A stretch of 64,000 nucleotides of DNA, taken from assembly GCA_002718345.1 (NCBI GenBank), contig PBDA01000023.1, forward strand, positions 1-64,000, written 5' to 3'. Below, piece after piece: positions 1-7,804 of this stretch; within the stretch, counting starts at the first letter, position 1, and each line of letters opens with the position of its first letter. The translations under genes and the position numbers were made by a program. The DNA comes from Rhodospirillaceae bacterium (lineage in GTDB: Bacteria > Pseudomonadota > Gammaproteobacteria > Steroidobacterales > Rariloculaceae). The notes under the pieces were generated by a model. The model was given only the letters and a program-made list of their open reading frames with translations. It was not told the DNA's origin and made no database searches.

Positions 1-762
1 ATCATAAGATCCATCCAAATAACCAACATCGTATGCAGTAGTAATGCCAACGCTATTTAAATAGTCATTAAAAGCTATAACCTCTCCCTTTCGCTCCTCT
101 AGAGTTTGACCAAAGGGAAAGTGTTCTAATGCAGCATTCATAACAGTTCGCCCATCTCTACTGCTAGTACGAATTACAGAACCTCCGTCATAGAGTTGAG
201 GAACTTTTGGTGCAATTTCATTAACTGCCAAAGTATTCATATAAAAAGTTCTATATGTTTTTTGTATGAATACTGGATTTTCAGGTGCTGCCAAATCAAG
301 TTCTTCTCGGGTAAATCCCCCTGGTTTATCTGCAAACTGCTGCTCATGCCAACCTCCCAAGATGAATACCCATTGACCTGGATCAAGGTCCTGTGCTCTT
401 TTTCTGATTCTTGTCAAAACCTCTTGACGGGAAATTACGCCATGGATGCGTGTCTCATAAGCAGCAAAATTTGTACCACGCAAATAATGAATATGATTAT
501 CAATTAAACCAGGTATTACAGTACGTCCTTCCATATTAGTAAGGACAGTACTATTTTGTGCTAATCCTAAAATCTCACTATTAGTCCCGACAGCAAGAAT
601 ATGTTCGCCTTGTATTGCTATTGCTTCTACAATTGAAAAACTGGAGTCGACGGTCAAAATCTTCCCGTTGTAGAGTATGCGATCAGGTACTTGCGCAGAT
701 CCCAAAGTTGGGAAAAATAATACGGCAAAAAAGTAAATTGACTTAGGTCTTTTCCAGCGCAC
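1..762 (-). CDS. Amidohydrolase family 3 (YtcJ-like), exported, 3' part outside window
   Basis: This is an unrecognised-start gene: the frame opens at a GTG (760-762) preceded six bases upstream by a good AGGAG site (769-773), and 254 codons run open to the window edge. The product begins with a Sec-type signal ending near residue 23 (LGSAQ), then a beta-sandwich segment (RILYNGKILTVD) and the amidohydrolase block PGLIDNHIHYLR, where His90 and His92 would be the first metal ligands. Family members are metal-dependent hydrolases of amide or related bonds; the substrate is not predictable. The gene at 52343-53968 shares the same PGLIDNH-HY block and is a paralogue. It is divergent from the MBL-fold gene at 906. 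The C-terminal metal ligands cannot be checked because the gene is cut. Confidence 0.88.
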   Translation of the reverse strand, partial: MRWKRPKSIYFFAVLFFPTLGSAQVPDRILYNGKILTVDSSFSIVEAIAIQGEHILAVGTNSEILGLAQNSTVLTNMEGRTVIPGLIDNHIHYLRGTNFAAYETRIHGVISRQEVLTRIRKRAQDLDPGQWVFILGGWHEQQFADKPGGFTREELDLAAPENPVFIQKTYRTFYMNTLAVNEIAPKVPQLYDGGSVIRTSSRDGRTVMNAALEHFPFGQTLEERKGEVIAFNDYLNSVGITTAYDVGYLDGSYD

Positions 763-817
763 TTTGGGCTCCTGTGAATTATTTTCAGACTGATTCTACA
801 GACTTAATCACTAAAGA

Positions 818-889
818 GGGTGCAAGATCACCCTAATACAGACTAGCATGCTAATGTTTAACATAGCTTGCCAGTCTGTTGGCTTTTTT
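818..889 (+). promoter_or_regulatory. Structured leader with terminator-like hairpin upstream of the MBL-fold gene
   Basis: Two consecutive hairpins are visible. The first pairs GGGTG (818-822) with CACCC (829-833) around a six-base loop. The second pairs ACAGACT (838-844) with AGTCTGT (873-879); inside it GCA/TGC and GCTA/TAGC also pair with small mismatches. A run of six T (884-889) follows after TGGC. That is the form of an intrinsic terminator on the plus strand, and it ends only 16 bases before the ATG at 906. No plus-strand gene lies upstream, so it may act as a transcription attenuator in the leader or end a short untranslated RNA. This is inference from structure only. Confidence 0.5.
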
Positions 890-905
890 ATATAGGGAGA
901 AAAAT

Positions 906-1835
906 ATGAAAGTAAAGTCTACAAGTAAATTTAATCAAATAATCGTTTGGATTATTGCTCTAAGTTGCTTTGTCACTACTTTTATTGCTCAAGGCCAGAC
1001 ACAATTTGAAAGACGTCCGATTACGAATGCAGAATGGCTGCAGCCATTTCCTCCTGTGAGAATTATTGGAAATCTCTATCACGTGGGAACATATGATTTA
1101 GCTTCTTATCTAATTACAACTTCTGAGGGCCATGTTCTTGTCAATACGGGTGCCTATGACTCAGCAGAACTTATTAGGGAGAATATCGAAGAACTAGGCT
1201 TTGCATTTGAGGATATAAAAATCCTTCTTACACAACAAGCTCACTGGGACCATGTGGCTGACCTTGCTTCTATAAAAAGGGCTACTGGTGCTCGAATGCT
1301 GGCTCACGAAGGCGATATTGCAGCACTAGAAGATGGTGGAAATACGGACTACCGATTCCCAGAAGGAAGAGGAGCACATTTCGAACCGGTAGAAGTTGAT
1401 GAGCAACTACAACACGGCGATACAATAGAACTTGGAGAAACAGTGATTACCCTACACCATCATGGCGGTCATACCCGTGGTGCCAGCAGCTTTACATTTG
1501 ACACCACTGATGACGATGGAGAGATCTACTCAATCCTTATTGTAAACATGGGCACAATAAATAACGGTGTTTCATTACTCGATATGCCTGGATTTCCAGA
1601 TATCGCAAGCGCTTTTGAATCGACTTATGCTGCACAGAAATCTCTATCCAGAACTATTGATGTTTGGGTCTCATCTCATTCCCGTCATTTTGACTTACAT
1701 GAAAAATTCTCTCCAGGTGATACTTATGATCCATCTAGGTTTATGGACCCAGAAGGATACAGGGAAAAAATCAGATTCTATGAAAACGCCTATTTAGCCC
1801 AGCTTCAAAGAGAAAGAGAAGAAGCTTCTGAATAG
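906..1835 (+). CDS. Exported MBL-fold hydrolase, subclass B3-like with Gln in the zinc site
   Basis: The 309-residue product starts at ATG 906, chosen over an in-frame codon at 879 because AGGGAG lies just upstream and because 879 falls in the leader hairpin. A signal peptide (about residues 1-31, ending IAQGQ) directs export. The metallo-beta-lactamase core carries Q111-A-H113-W-D115-H116, then HHHGGHTRGASSF and, near the C-terminus, SSHSRHFDLHEKF. This His-x-x-x-Phe-x-Leu ending resembles subclass B3 beta-lactamases. The position usually occupied by the first zinc-binding His is Gln, as known for GOB-type enzymes. True beta-lactamase activity is not established; lactonase or other hydrolase functions are equally possible in this family. 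Confidence 0.88.
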   Translation: MKVKSTSKFNQIIVWIIALSCFVTTFIAQGQTQFERRPITNAEWLQPFPPVRIIGNLYHVGTYDLASYLITTSEGHVLVNTGAYDSAELIRENIEELGFAFEDIKILLTQQAHWDHVADLASIKRATGARMLAHEGDIAALEDGGNTDYRFPEGRGAHFEPVEVDEQLQHGDTIELGETVITLHHHGGHTRGASSFTFDTTDDDGEIYSILIVNMGTINNGVSLLDMPGFPDIASAFESTYAAQKSLSRTIDVWVSSHSRHFDLHEKFSPGDTYDPSRFMDPEGYREKIRFYENAYLAQLQREREEASE

Positions 1836-1842
1836 AAAAATA

Positions 1843-1936
1843 TGGCGGAGGTGGATGGGAATCGAACCCACCAGCCGGGGTTAACCGGCTCACTGGTTTT
1901 GAAGACCAGGGGAGTCACCAGACTCCATTCACCTCC
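1843..1936 (-). tRNA. selC: tRNA-Sec (anticodon UCA)
   Basis: The minus strand folds into a 94-nt selenocysteine tRNA. The acceptor arm pairs GGAGGTG with CACCTCC, with an A/C opposition at the eighth position, followed by G and an encoded CCA. The D stem is six pairs (GGAGTC/GACTCC) closed by a four-base loop, a hallmark of bacterial tRNA-Sec. The anticodon loop is CT-TCA-AA on a CTGGT/ACCAG stem. A long variable arm (AGCCGG/CCGGCT) and a T arm with TTCGATT follow. It starts nine bases after the selB stop, so it is probably transcribed with selAB. A T-rich stretch (TATTTTTCT) follows the CCA end. Confidence 0.95.
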
Positions 1937-1945
1937 ATGTTTTAC

Positions 1946-3850
1946 TTACTGATGATCACGTAAACGACGCACACTTCCAGTACGGACCGTTATACCTGTC
2001 GCATCTAAATGTTCTAAAAGCGGAATAATGTATTTTCTGCTTGCGCTCAAATAATCTCGCACTTCAGAAACAGTAAACCCCGTCGGATAAGGAAATTGTT
2101 TTTTAAGCTTACATCGAACATCATGTATTACATCACGATGCAGAACGAAATTACTGGAACGGTCATAGGTTTTTAATCGAATCAGTGTGCCAATTTCACA
2201 TAACAATCTATAAGCATCTTGACGATCATTATCTTTTATTACCTCATCAACCGATGGAGGCGTCAAATTTCTAGTCTTATAGATTTGTTCAAGCTCAATC
2301 GCAACTTTCTGTTCACTTTCAGAAAGACTCTTGAAGGGATCAAAATTTGGCCGACTGTATACATTGCTATCTTCACGCAGCTGTCCTTCTGACGTAAGTT
2401 CTTTTATTGCCTGTGACAAAACACTATTAGCTATTTGTTTTGTTAAAAATTTAGAGAGACTACCAACAGTTAGCCCTCTTTTTCTTGGGTTTTTCTTATG
2501 ATAAGAATCAATACAGGACAGAACATCACCTTTCAAAACCTTATAAATAGTTTTATCAATTATTTTCAGCTCGCCCAGTGCAATGGTATTAGCACTTTGC
2601 GCCAATAAAGACATTTCTTTAGGTGAAATCCCAAGCTCTTTTCTAATAACTTCAATCTCCAGCCCTTGCATCCCAGCTGACTTCAAAGCTGCACAAAGAC
2701 TCTCAAACAAATCTCCATCAACAACACTATTAAGTCGGTTAATAACTGACTCATCAAAACGCCTATGTCGATTTGGGTTTAAATCTAGTATCTCTCCGCC
2801 TCCTATTGTAAAAATGGGAGAAAGACTTCGAATAATAAAACGCTCAGTTTTATGTGTCACAACATCACTTTGACATCGAAGTTGTACCAACCCAGAAGAT
2901 CCGGGTTCTATAGACGGCTTATCAATTAAGCGCACCTTTGCTACAACATCAGTAGCTCCAAACAATACCCGAACTAATTCACCATTTTTTAAATCGTCAG
3001 TAAGGTTGTTTAATAAGCTAACTTTGACATCAAGTCTTTTCGTAGCCTTAAGAAAACCAGGAGTTCCTATAACGCTACCTCGTTTTAATTCATCTTTTTT
3101 TATATTCCTAAGATTGACAGCAACTCGTTGGCCAGGCATAACCTTATCAACGTATTTGTTATGGTTTTGCAACCCCCTGATTGTAGCTATTCCTCCATTT
3201 GGAAGAATTTCTACAGATGTGCCATTTTGAAGAGGCCCTAACCTTAAGGTACCAGTAGCAACTAACCCAAACCCCTGCATGGAAAATACTCTATCAATAG
3301 GCAAAAAAGAACCTTCTGTATTCATTTTCGGCAAGGAGGATTTTACCTCGAGCAGTTCACACTCCCTTTGCAACTCAGGTATTCCTTTACTTTTAACCGC
3401 TGAAGTTTTAATAACAGGTGCTGACTCCAGAAAAGTCTCTGACACAAACAAACCAACCTCTTTCTCAACCGCATCCAGTTCCTCTTCAGTAACTAAATCA
3501 GTTTTAGTTAACACTATCAGACCCCGATCAATTCCAAGTAGTTGAGCAATATCAAAGTGCTCCCTAGTCTGAGGCATAATTCCTTCATTTGAGGCAACAA
3601 CTAATAGAACACCGTCAATAGCAGTAGCACCAGATATCATCGCCCGAATAAAATCTTCGTGACCAGGCACATCAATTAAATCAATAACAGAATGGGGAAA
3701 TTGAAGATAAGAGAACCCGAGTACGATGGAAAGCCCCCTCTCTTTTTCCTCTTTTAACCGATCTGTTTCAATACCAGTTAGAGCCCTAACAAGTGCTGTC
3801 TTGCCATGATCAACATGGCCAATAACTCCTAGCGTTAGCTGGCTTATCAT
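1946..3850 (-). CDS. selB: Selenocysteine-specific elongation factor SelB
   Basis: The 634-residue protein has the EF-Tu-like GTPase motifs in order: GHVDHGKT (residues 11-18), the switch segment DRLKEEKERG, DVPGHED (60-66) and TKTD (115-118). The beta-barrel domains follow and the last 250 or so residues are the winged-helix region that in SelB binds the SECIS hairpin of the mRNA. SelB delivers Sec-tRNA(Sec) to the ribosome at in-frame UGA codons. The start codon overlaps the end of selA by four bases (ATGA), implying translational coupling, and tRNA-Sec follows the stop by nine bases. Length and motifs fit a complete SelB. Confidence 0.96.
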   Translation of the reverse strand: MISQLTLGVIGHVDHGKTALVRALTGIETDRLKEEKERGLSIVLGFSYLQFPHSVIDLIDVPGHEDFIRAMISGATAIDGVLLVVASNEGIMPQTREHFDIAQLLGIDRGLIVLTKTDLVTEEELDAVEKEVGLFVSETFLESAPVIKTSAVKSKGIPELQRECELLEVKSSLPKMNTEGSFLPIDRVFSMQGFGLVATGTLRLGPLQNGTSVEILPNGGIATIRGLQNHNKYVDKVMPGQRVAVNLRNIKKDELKRGSVIGTPGFLKATKRLDVKVSLLNNLTDDLKNGELVRVLFGATDVVAKVRLIDKPSIEPGSSGLVQLRCQSDVVTHKTERFIIRSLSPIFTIGGGEILDLNPNRHRRFDESVINRLNSVVDGDLFESLCAALKSAGMQGLEIEVIRKELGISPKEMSLLAQSANTIALGELKIIDKTIYKVLKGDVLSCIDSYHKKNPRKRGLTVGSLSKFLTKQIANSVLSQAIKELTSEGQLREDSNVYSRPNFDPFKSLSESEQKVAIELEQIYKTRNLTPPSVDEVIKDNDRQDAYRLLCEIGTLIRLKTYDRSSNFVLHRDVIHDVRCKLKKQFPYPTGFTVSEVRDYLSASRKYIIPLLEHLDATGITVRTGSVRRLRDHQ

Positions 3851-5235
3851 CTGACTATCTGGCGAAAAGCTCTAACTACATCATTGGTATCTTCAGATAA
3901 AATTGTTCTTGGATCGATTATAAGTTTCCCTTTATTAACTCTTGCAACCAAGGGTGGATCAGATTCACGCAATATTCGAGCTAACTGACCAGCACCTAAA
4001 TTAGCAAATTCAATGTGTAATACTTTAGTTGGTATCTCAGTCATTGGTAATACACCACCTCCACCATAACTCACATCCGAAACAACTGAACCGGAAAGTC
4101 CTGGAATTTTTTTTAACTGACGTAAAAGATTTCTAGCACGTCGATCAATAATTCTCACATCCTCATTAATCATACGAAGTACGGGCACCCTTTCAGCAGG
4201 ATTATTTGGCGGAATATATAACCGTAAAGTTGCAACTAAAGCAGCAAGTGATAATTTGTCTATACGAAACCCTCTAAGTAATGGATTATTTTTTATTGCA
4301 TCTATGAGCGTAGACCGACCTAAAATAATTCCTGATTGAGGGCCGCCTAAAAGCTTATCGCCACTAAACGTAACAATATCAGCTCCATCAGCTATACTTT
4401 TTTTCACTGACTGCTCAGCAATAGAATCGCTGGCGCACATATCTACTAAAGTGCCACTTCCAAGGTCCTGCATAAAAATTAGTTCATTTTGATGAGAAAG
4501 ATCAGCAAGCTCTCTAGAAGTAGCTTTTTCGCTGAAACCTATAATTTTATAGTTACTTGGATGAACCGAAAGTAGGACACGACTATCACTTGATAAAGCA
4601 CTGGCATAATCAGAAATCCTAGTTTTATTTGTAGTGCCAACTTCCACCATGCGGCATTCACTTTTCTTGATAATATCTGGGATACGGAATGAACCACCGA
4701 TCTCAACCAACTCGCCTCGAGATACAATGACTTCTCGATGTGCTGCTAAAGTTGAGAGAGACAATATAACCGCGGCAGCGCAATTATTTACCACCAAAGC
4801 TGCTTCGGATCCTGTCAATTGACATAGCAAAGACTCCACATGCCGGTAACGGGAACCCCTTTGACCGCTACTCAAGTCCATCTCAAGATTTGAATAACCT
4901 CGAGCGACACGAGAAATTGCCTCTATTGCTTCTTCAGCAAGCGGAGCTCGGCCAAGATTTGTGTGAATGATAATTCCTGTTGCGTTTATTACTTTACAAA
5001 AACTTGGAAGGCGTCTTCTTAAAATATCAACTCGTATAAGTGCCGCATACTGTGGACTATAAAAATCTGGAAGTTCATCTAATCCATTATCAATCCCATC
5101 GCGCACCTCAATTAGATGCTGACGCATAACCTCCGATACCTCATTTCGCGAAAATTCTGCGATTAAAGTAGTACCTATCTCCGAGTTCAGCCATTTGTCA
5201 ATGGCGGGGAGTCGCTTGAATAGCTCTTCAGACAT
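3847..5235 (-). CDS. selA: L-seryl-tRNA(Sec) selenium transferase SelA
   Basis: SelA is a PLP enzyme that converts seryl-tRNA(Sec) to selenocysteinyl-tRNA(Sec) with selenophosphate. The 462-residue product has the expected length. The PLP lysine is Lys294 in SGDKLLGGPQSG, matching the family position, and the segment INATGIIIHTNLGRAPL near residue 83 is typical of bacterial SelA. It ends in TGA that overlaps the selB start. A neighbouring selD (selenophosphate synthase) is not present in the window, so that gene must lie elsewhere if the pathway works. The ribosome-binding site before the ATG is weak. Confidence 0.96.
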   Translation of the reverse strand: MSEELFKRLPAIDKWLNSEIGTTLIAEFSRNEVSEVMRQHLIEVRDGIDNGLDELPDFYSPQYAALIRVDILRRRLPSFCKVINATGIIIHTNLGRAPLAEEAIEAISRVARGYSNLEMDLSSGQRGSRYRHVESLLCQLTGSEAALVVNNCAAAVILSLSTLAAHREVIVSRGELVEIGGSFRIPDIIKKSECRMVEVGTTNKTRISDYASALSSDSRVLLSVHPSNYKIIGFSEKATSRELADLSHQNELIFMQDLGSGTLVDMCASDSIAEQSVKKSIADGADIVTFSGDKLLGGPQSGIILGRSTLIDAIKNNPLLRGFRIDKLSLAALVATLRLYIPPNNPAERVPVLRMINEDVRIIDRRARNLLRQLKKIPGLSGSVVSDVSYGGGGVLPMTEIPTKVLHIEFANLGAGQLARILRESDPPLVARVNKGKLIIDPRTILSEDTNDVVRAFRQIVR

Positions 5236-5351
5236 ATTCTGCTAAATTATTTGGCCAGAAAATAGCTATCTTACACTGCTCCACTAACACATCAGCAGAG
5301 TATTTTGTTTTTTAACTACTCTTGAGATACAAAAATTTAGAAGGAAAAACA

Positions 5352-7586
5352 CTAGAACCGAAATGTATAGCTCAATTTAATATTTAAGTCAGCCAACATG
5401 GATCTATATTTATCGATACGATTAAGGTCTTGTAAATTGTGATTCAAAACTATAAAAGCTTCTCGGCCCGCCTGTGGAATCCAATGTAACCTGCTATTTA
5501 TTCCAATTGACTCAGAATCATTATCGTATTGAATGAGATTTGCCCAAGAAAGGGTGTTAGAAAAAATCGTATCAATTCCTAAACGGGCTAGACGCAAGGA
5601 AAATGCACCATTAGGCAATTCAATATCGTTATGGTTATACGACACGAAACCTCGAAAATTTTTCGTTGGATACCAAGTAAACTGAGCCTCAATATTTTCT
5701 CTTTCTCCGTCAAAAAAAGTACCACGACGATAAACAAGGGTTGAAGACAACTTTCTAGACTGTTCAGATTGCAACCGAAGTGCTGTATCAGAGTAAGAGT
5801 ATTCGCCTATAGGGACTGACACAGGTTTTATTCCAGAACTAGACCCTGGGTCCCAAATTTGAAATGGCTCGTTTAAGACCTCTCTGTTTCTTGTATGCAA
5901 AAGACGAATATTATCGCCAGCCTGGTTATGAAAATTAATTACTCTCCAATTAATAACCTCGCTTTGTAAGCCCCCTTCAATCAGGTCTACACGCTGCCAT
6001 CCTAAATAACTGAATATCATTCTAACTTTTGATGTTTGTGGGTATCTTTGAAACCAACCTATCTCAGCTGAACTGTCTCTAATGCCAGCTCGATTCAAAT
6101 AACCCATTGCCGGATTAAAATTTGACTGCACTTCCTTAAAACCGGCAGACGCTCGCAAACCACTTGTGCCAGGCAAACGAAAACGGACTCCATAAGCAGC
6201 ATCATCACCAACTAAACCAGTTGTCTTAGTTTGTTGATACCAAGCCTGTGCCTCAATTGGTTTACCTCCAGGAAGGCGTGTGTTTAAGTAGCGGAAATCC
6301 ACTCCAGCCAGATTGTTCTCCAAGTTTGAATGAGGATCTCCATGAGTTGTAATAAACCCTAACGACGACTCTTCCAATACATTAAGTGATGCACGGCCTA
6401 CAAATAAATTTGTAGGATCAACATCGCCAGAGGCAACCTGCCTTATAGCTAGTGATCCTAGACTCCATGGGCCAATGCGACCACTCACCTTGCCGCCATA
6501 GTCTAAATCTACGGGTTGCCCTGAATCGCTTAGTCCTACTGTACGTGAAAAAAATGGCCTCGCATTTTGATCCAGGACGTTTGATAACTGATGAAATCCT
6601 CCCAAACCACCTATACCGCCAAACTCAAAGGCATCAGCATCTTGTAGAAAAAAATCACGCTTTTCTGGAAAAAACAAACCAAAACGAGAAAGATTAACTT
6701 GCCTGTCATCAACCTCAGTCGCAGAAAAATCTGTGTTAATAGTTAATGAGCCATTAAGAGAAGGAGTTATACGATAAAAAACATCGACTGAGGGCTCAAA
6801 GTCTCTACTGCTACTTGAAGTTGCAAAGTCTTTACTATCTCTTAAGCTCAAGGAGGGCACTACGTCCAAACCACGTCCCTGGTCTAGCCCCTGAAACCCT
6901 ACAATACGTCCAGAGATAGCTGGTGTTTGATTTCGGTTTCTAGAAACCCATGCCATTCTTTCATTCTTTGCCTGAGCTCTACGCCCAAAATTAATTCCCC
7001 AAGTATCATTTTCTTCATCAAAAGAGAGAGTTTTAAAAGGAATAGCCATTTCTGCAACCCAACCATACTCTGTCTGCGTGGCTGCTGCTGACCAGATGCC
7101 GCTCCAATTCCATTGCATTTGGTTAGGACCGACAAACAAACCCTCGCGCCTCACACCATTAGGGTTAATCTGGAATTGATACCCATCACGACCGTTATTG
7201 TATGGATCAAGAATCACGAAAACTTGGTCGTCTTCTTGAATATCAGCACCTTGCCTCAAGACATTTGCACGAACTTCCTGACTATCGTACAAACGTGCAG
7301 CAACATATAACGCATCCTTATCATAGGCGACATAAAACTCGCTCTTTTCTGATGCCTCTGCATATTCAATTGGATCCGTCTGATGAAGATCAGAAACAAT
7401 AGTTGCTTGATCCCACATCTCATCATCAAGTAGGCCATCAATTGTGGGTGGATTTAAAACTTGCTGTATATGAACTGACTTCCTAGGCTCTCCTTCAATT
7501 TGCGCTTTTACACTAGTACAACTCAGGATGAGCAAAAATAACCCCAATATAATCAGAATAAAATCTTTTTTCTGATTAGTGATCAT
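5352..7586 (-). CDS. DUF5916 outer-membrane protein with N-terminal CBM9-like domain
   Basis: The 744-residue product starts with a hydrophobic signal ending near SVKAQ (residue 29). Residues about 40-220 form a CBM9/DOMON-like sandwich (PPTIDGLLDDEMW, YVAYDKDALYVAARLYD). The remainder is an amphipathic, aromatic-rich region typical of a beta-barrel, with SRFGLFFPEKRDFFL as a recognisable DUF5916 block and a terminal Phe that fits recognition by the BAM machinery. The function of DUF5916 proteins is not known; surface binding or passage of a polymer is a guess from the sugar-binding-like domain. It lies upstream of selA on the same strand with a 116-bp gap, so it may or may not share a transcript. 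Confidence 0.85.
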   Translation of the reverse strand: MITNQKKDFILIILGLFLLILSCTSVKAQIEGEPRKSVHIQQVLNPPTIDGLLDDEMWDQATIVSDLHQTDPIEYAEASEKSEFYVAYDKDALYVAARLYDSQEVRANVLRQGADIQEDDQVFVILDPYNNGRDGYQFQINPNGVRREGLFVGPNQMQWNWSGIWSAAATQTEYGWVAEMAIPFKTLSFDEENDTWGINFGRRAQAKNERMAWVSRNRNQTPAISGRIVGFQGLDQGRGLDVVPSLSLRDSKDFATSSSSRDFEPSVDVFYRITPSLNGSLTINTDFSATEVDDRQVNLSRFGLFFPEKRDFFLQDADAFEFGGIGGLGGFHQLSNVLDQNARPFFSRTVGLSDSGQPVDLDYGGKVSGRIGPWSLGSLAIRQVASGDVDPTNLFVGRASLNVLEESSLGFITTHGDPHSNLENNLAGVDFRYLNTRLPGGKPIEAQAWYQQTKTTGLVGDDAAYGVRFRLPGTSGLRASAGFKEVQSNFNPAMGYLNRAGIRDSSAEIGWFQRYPQTSKVRMIFSYLGWQRVDLIEGGLQSEVINWRVINFHNQAGDNIRLLHTRNREVLNEPFQIWDPGSSSGIKPVSVPIGEYSYSDTALRLQSEQSRKLSSTLVYRRGTFFDGERENIEAQFTWYPTKNFRGFVSYNHNDIELPNGAFSLRLARLGIDTIFSNTLSWANLIQYDNDSESIGINSRLHWIPQAGREAFIVLNHNLQDLNRIDKYRSMLADLNIKLSYTFRF

Positions 7587-7622
7587 TAAAGATATCGTTC
7601 CATACTAAAAAAAAGCACAATT

Positions 7623-7701
7623 AAAGTTCTATAATCAAAAAAACTTAGAAACTTCAGTTAGAACTTTGATCATAGTTCGAAAACTACTCACGTTAGAACT
7701 T
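7623..7701. repeat. Short direct and inverted repeats upstream of the DUF5916 gene
   Basis: The non-coding stretch 7587-7804 contains GTTAGAACTT twice (7657-7666 and 7692-7701), 35 bases apart start to start. AAAGTTCT (7623-7630) is the inverted copy of AGAACTTT (7660-7667). This spacing could reflect a regulator-binding region for the DUF5916 gene that starts at 7586, but no known operator is recognised and chance is possible in such AT-rich DNA. Confidence 0.3.
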
Positions 7702-7804
7702 AAAAATAATTCATTCTTGTAATACGTGATAAATTGAGAAGCACACTTGGCACTGAAAGCTCTCTAACTAAATTAGGATCATCACATATAAGCAGGGCTA
7801 ACAA

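Noticed and set aside
879-905. Earlier in-frame start for the MBL-fold gene
   Set aside because: It lies inside the 3' arm of the leader hairpin, has no ribosome-binding site, and would place charged residues before the signal peptide; ATG 906 has AGGGAG.
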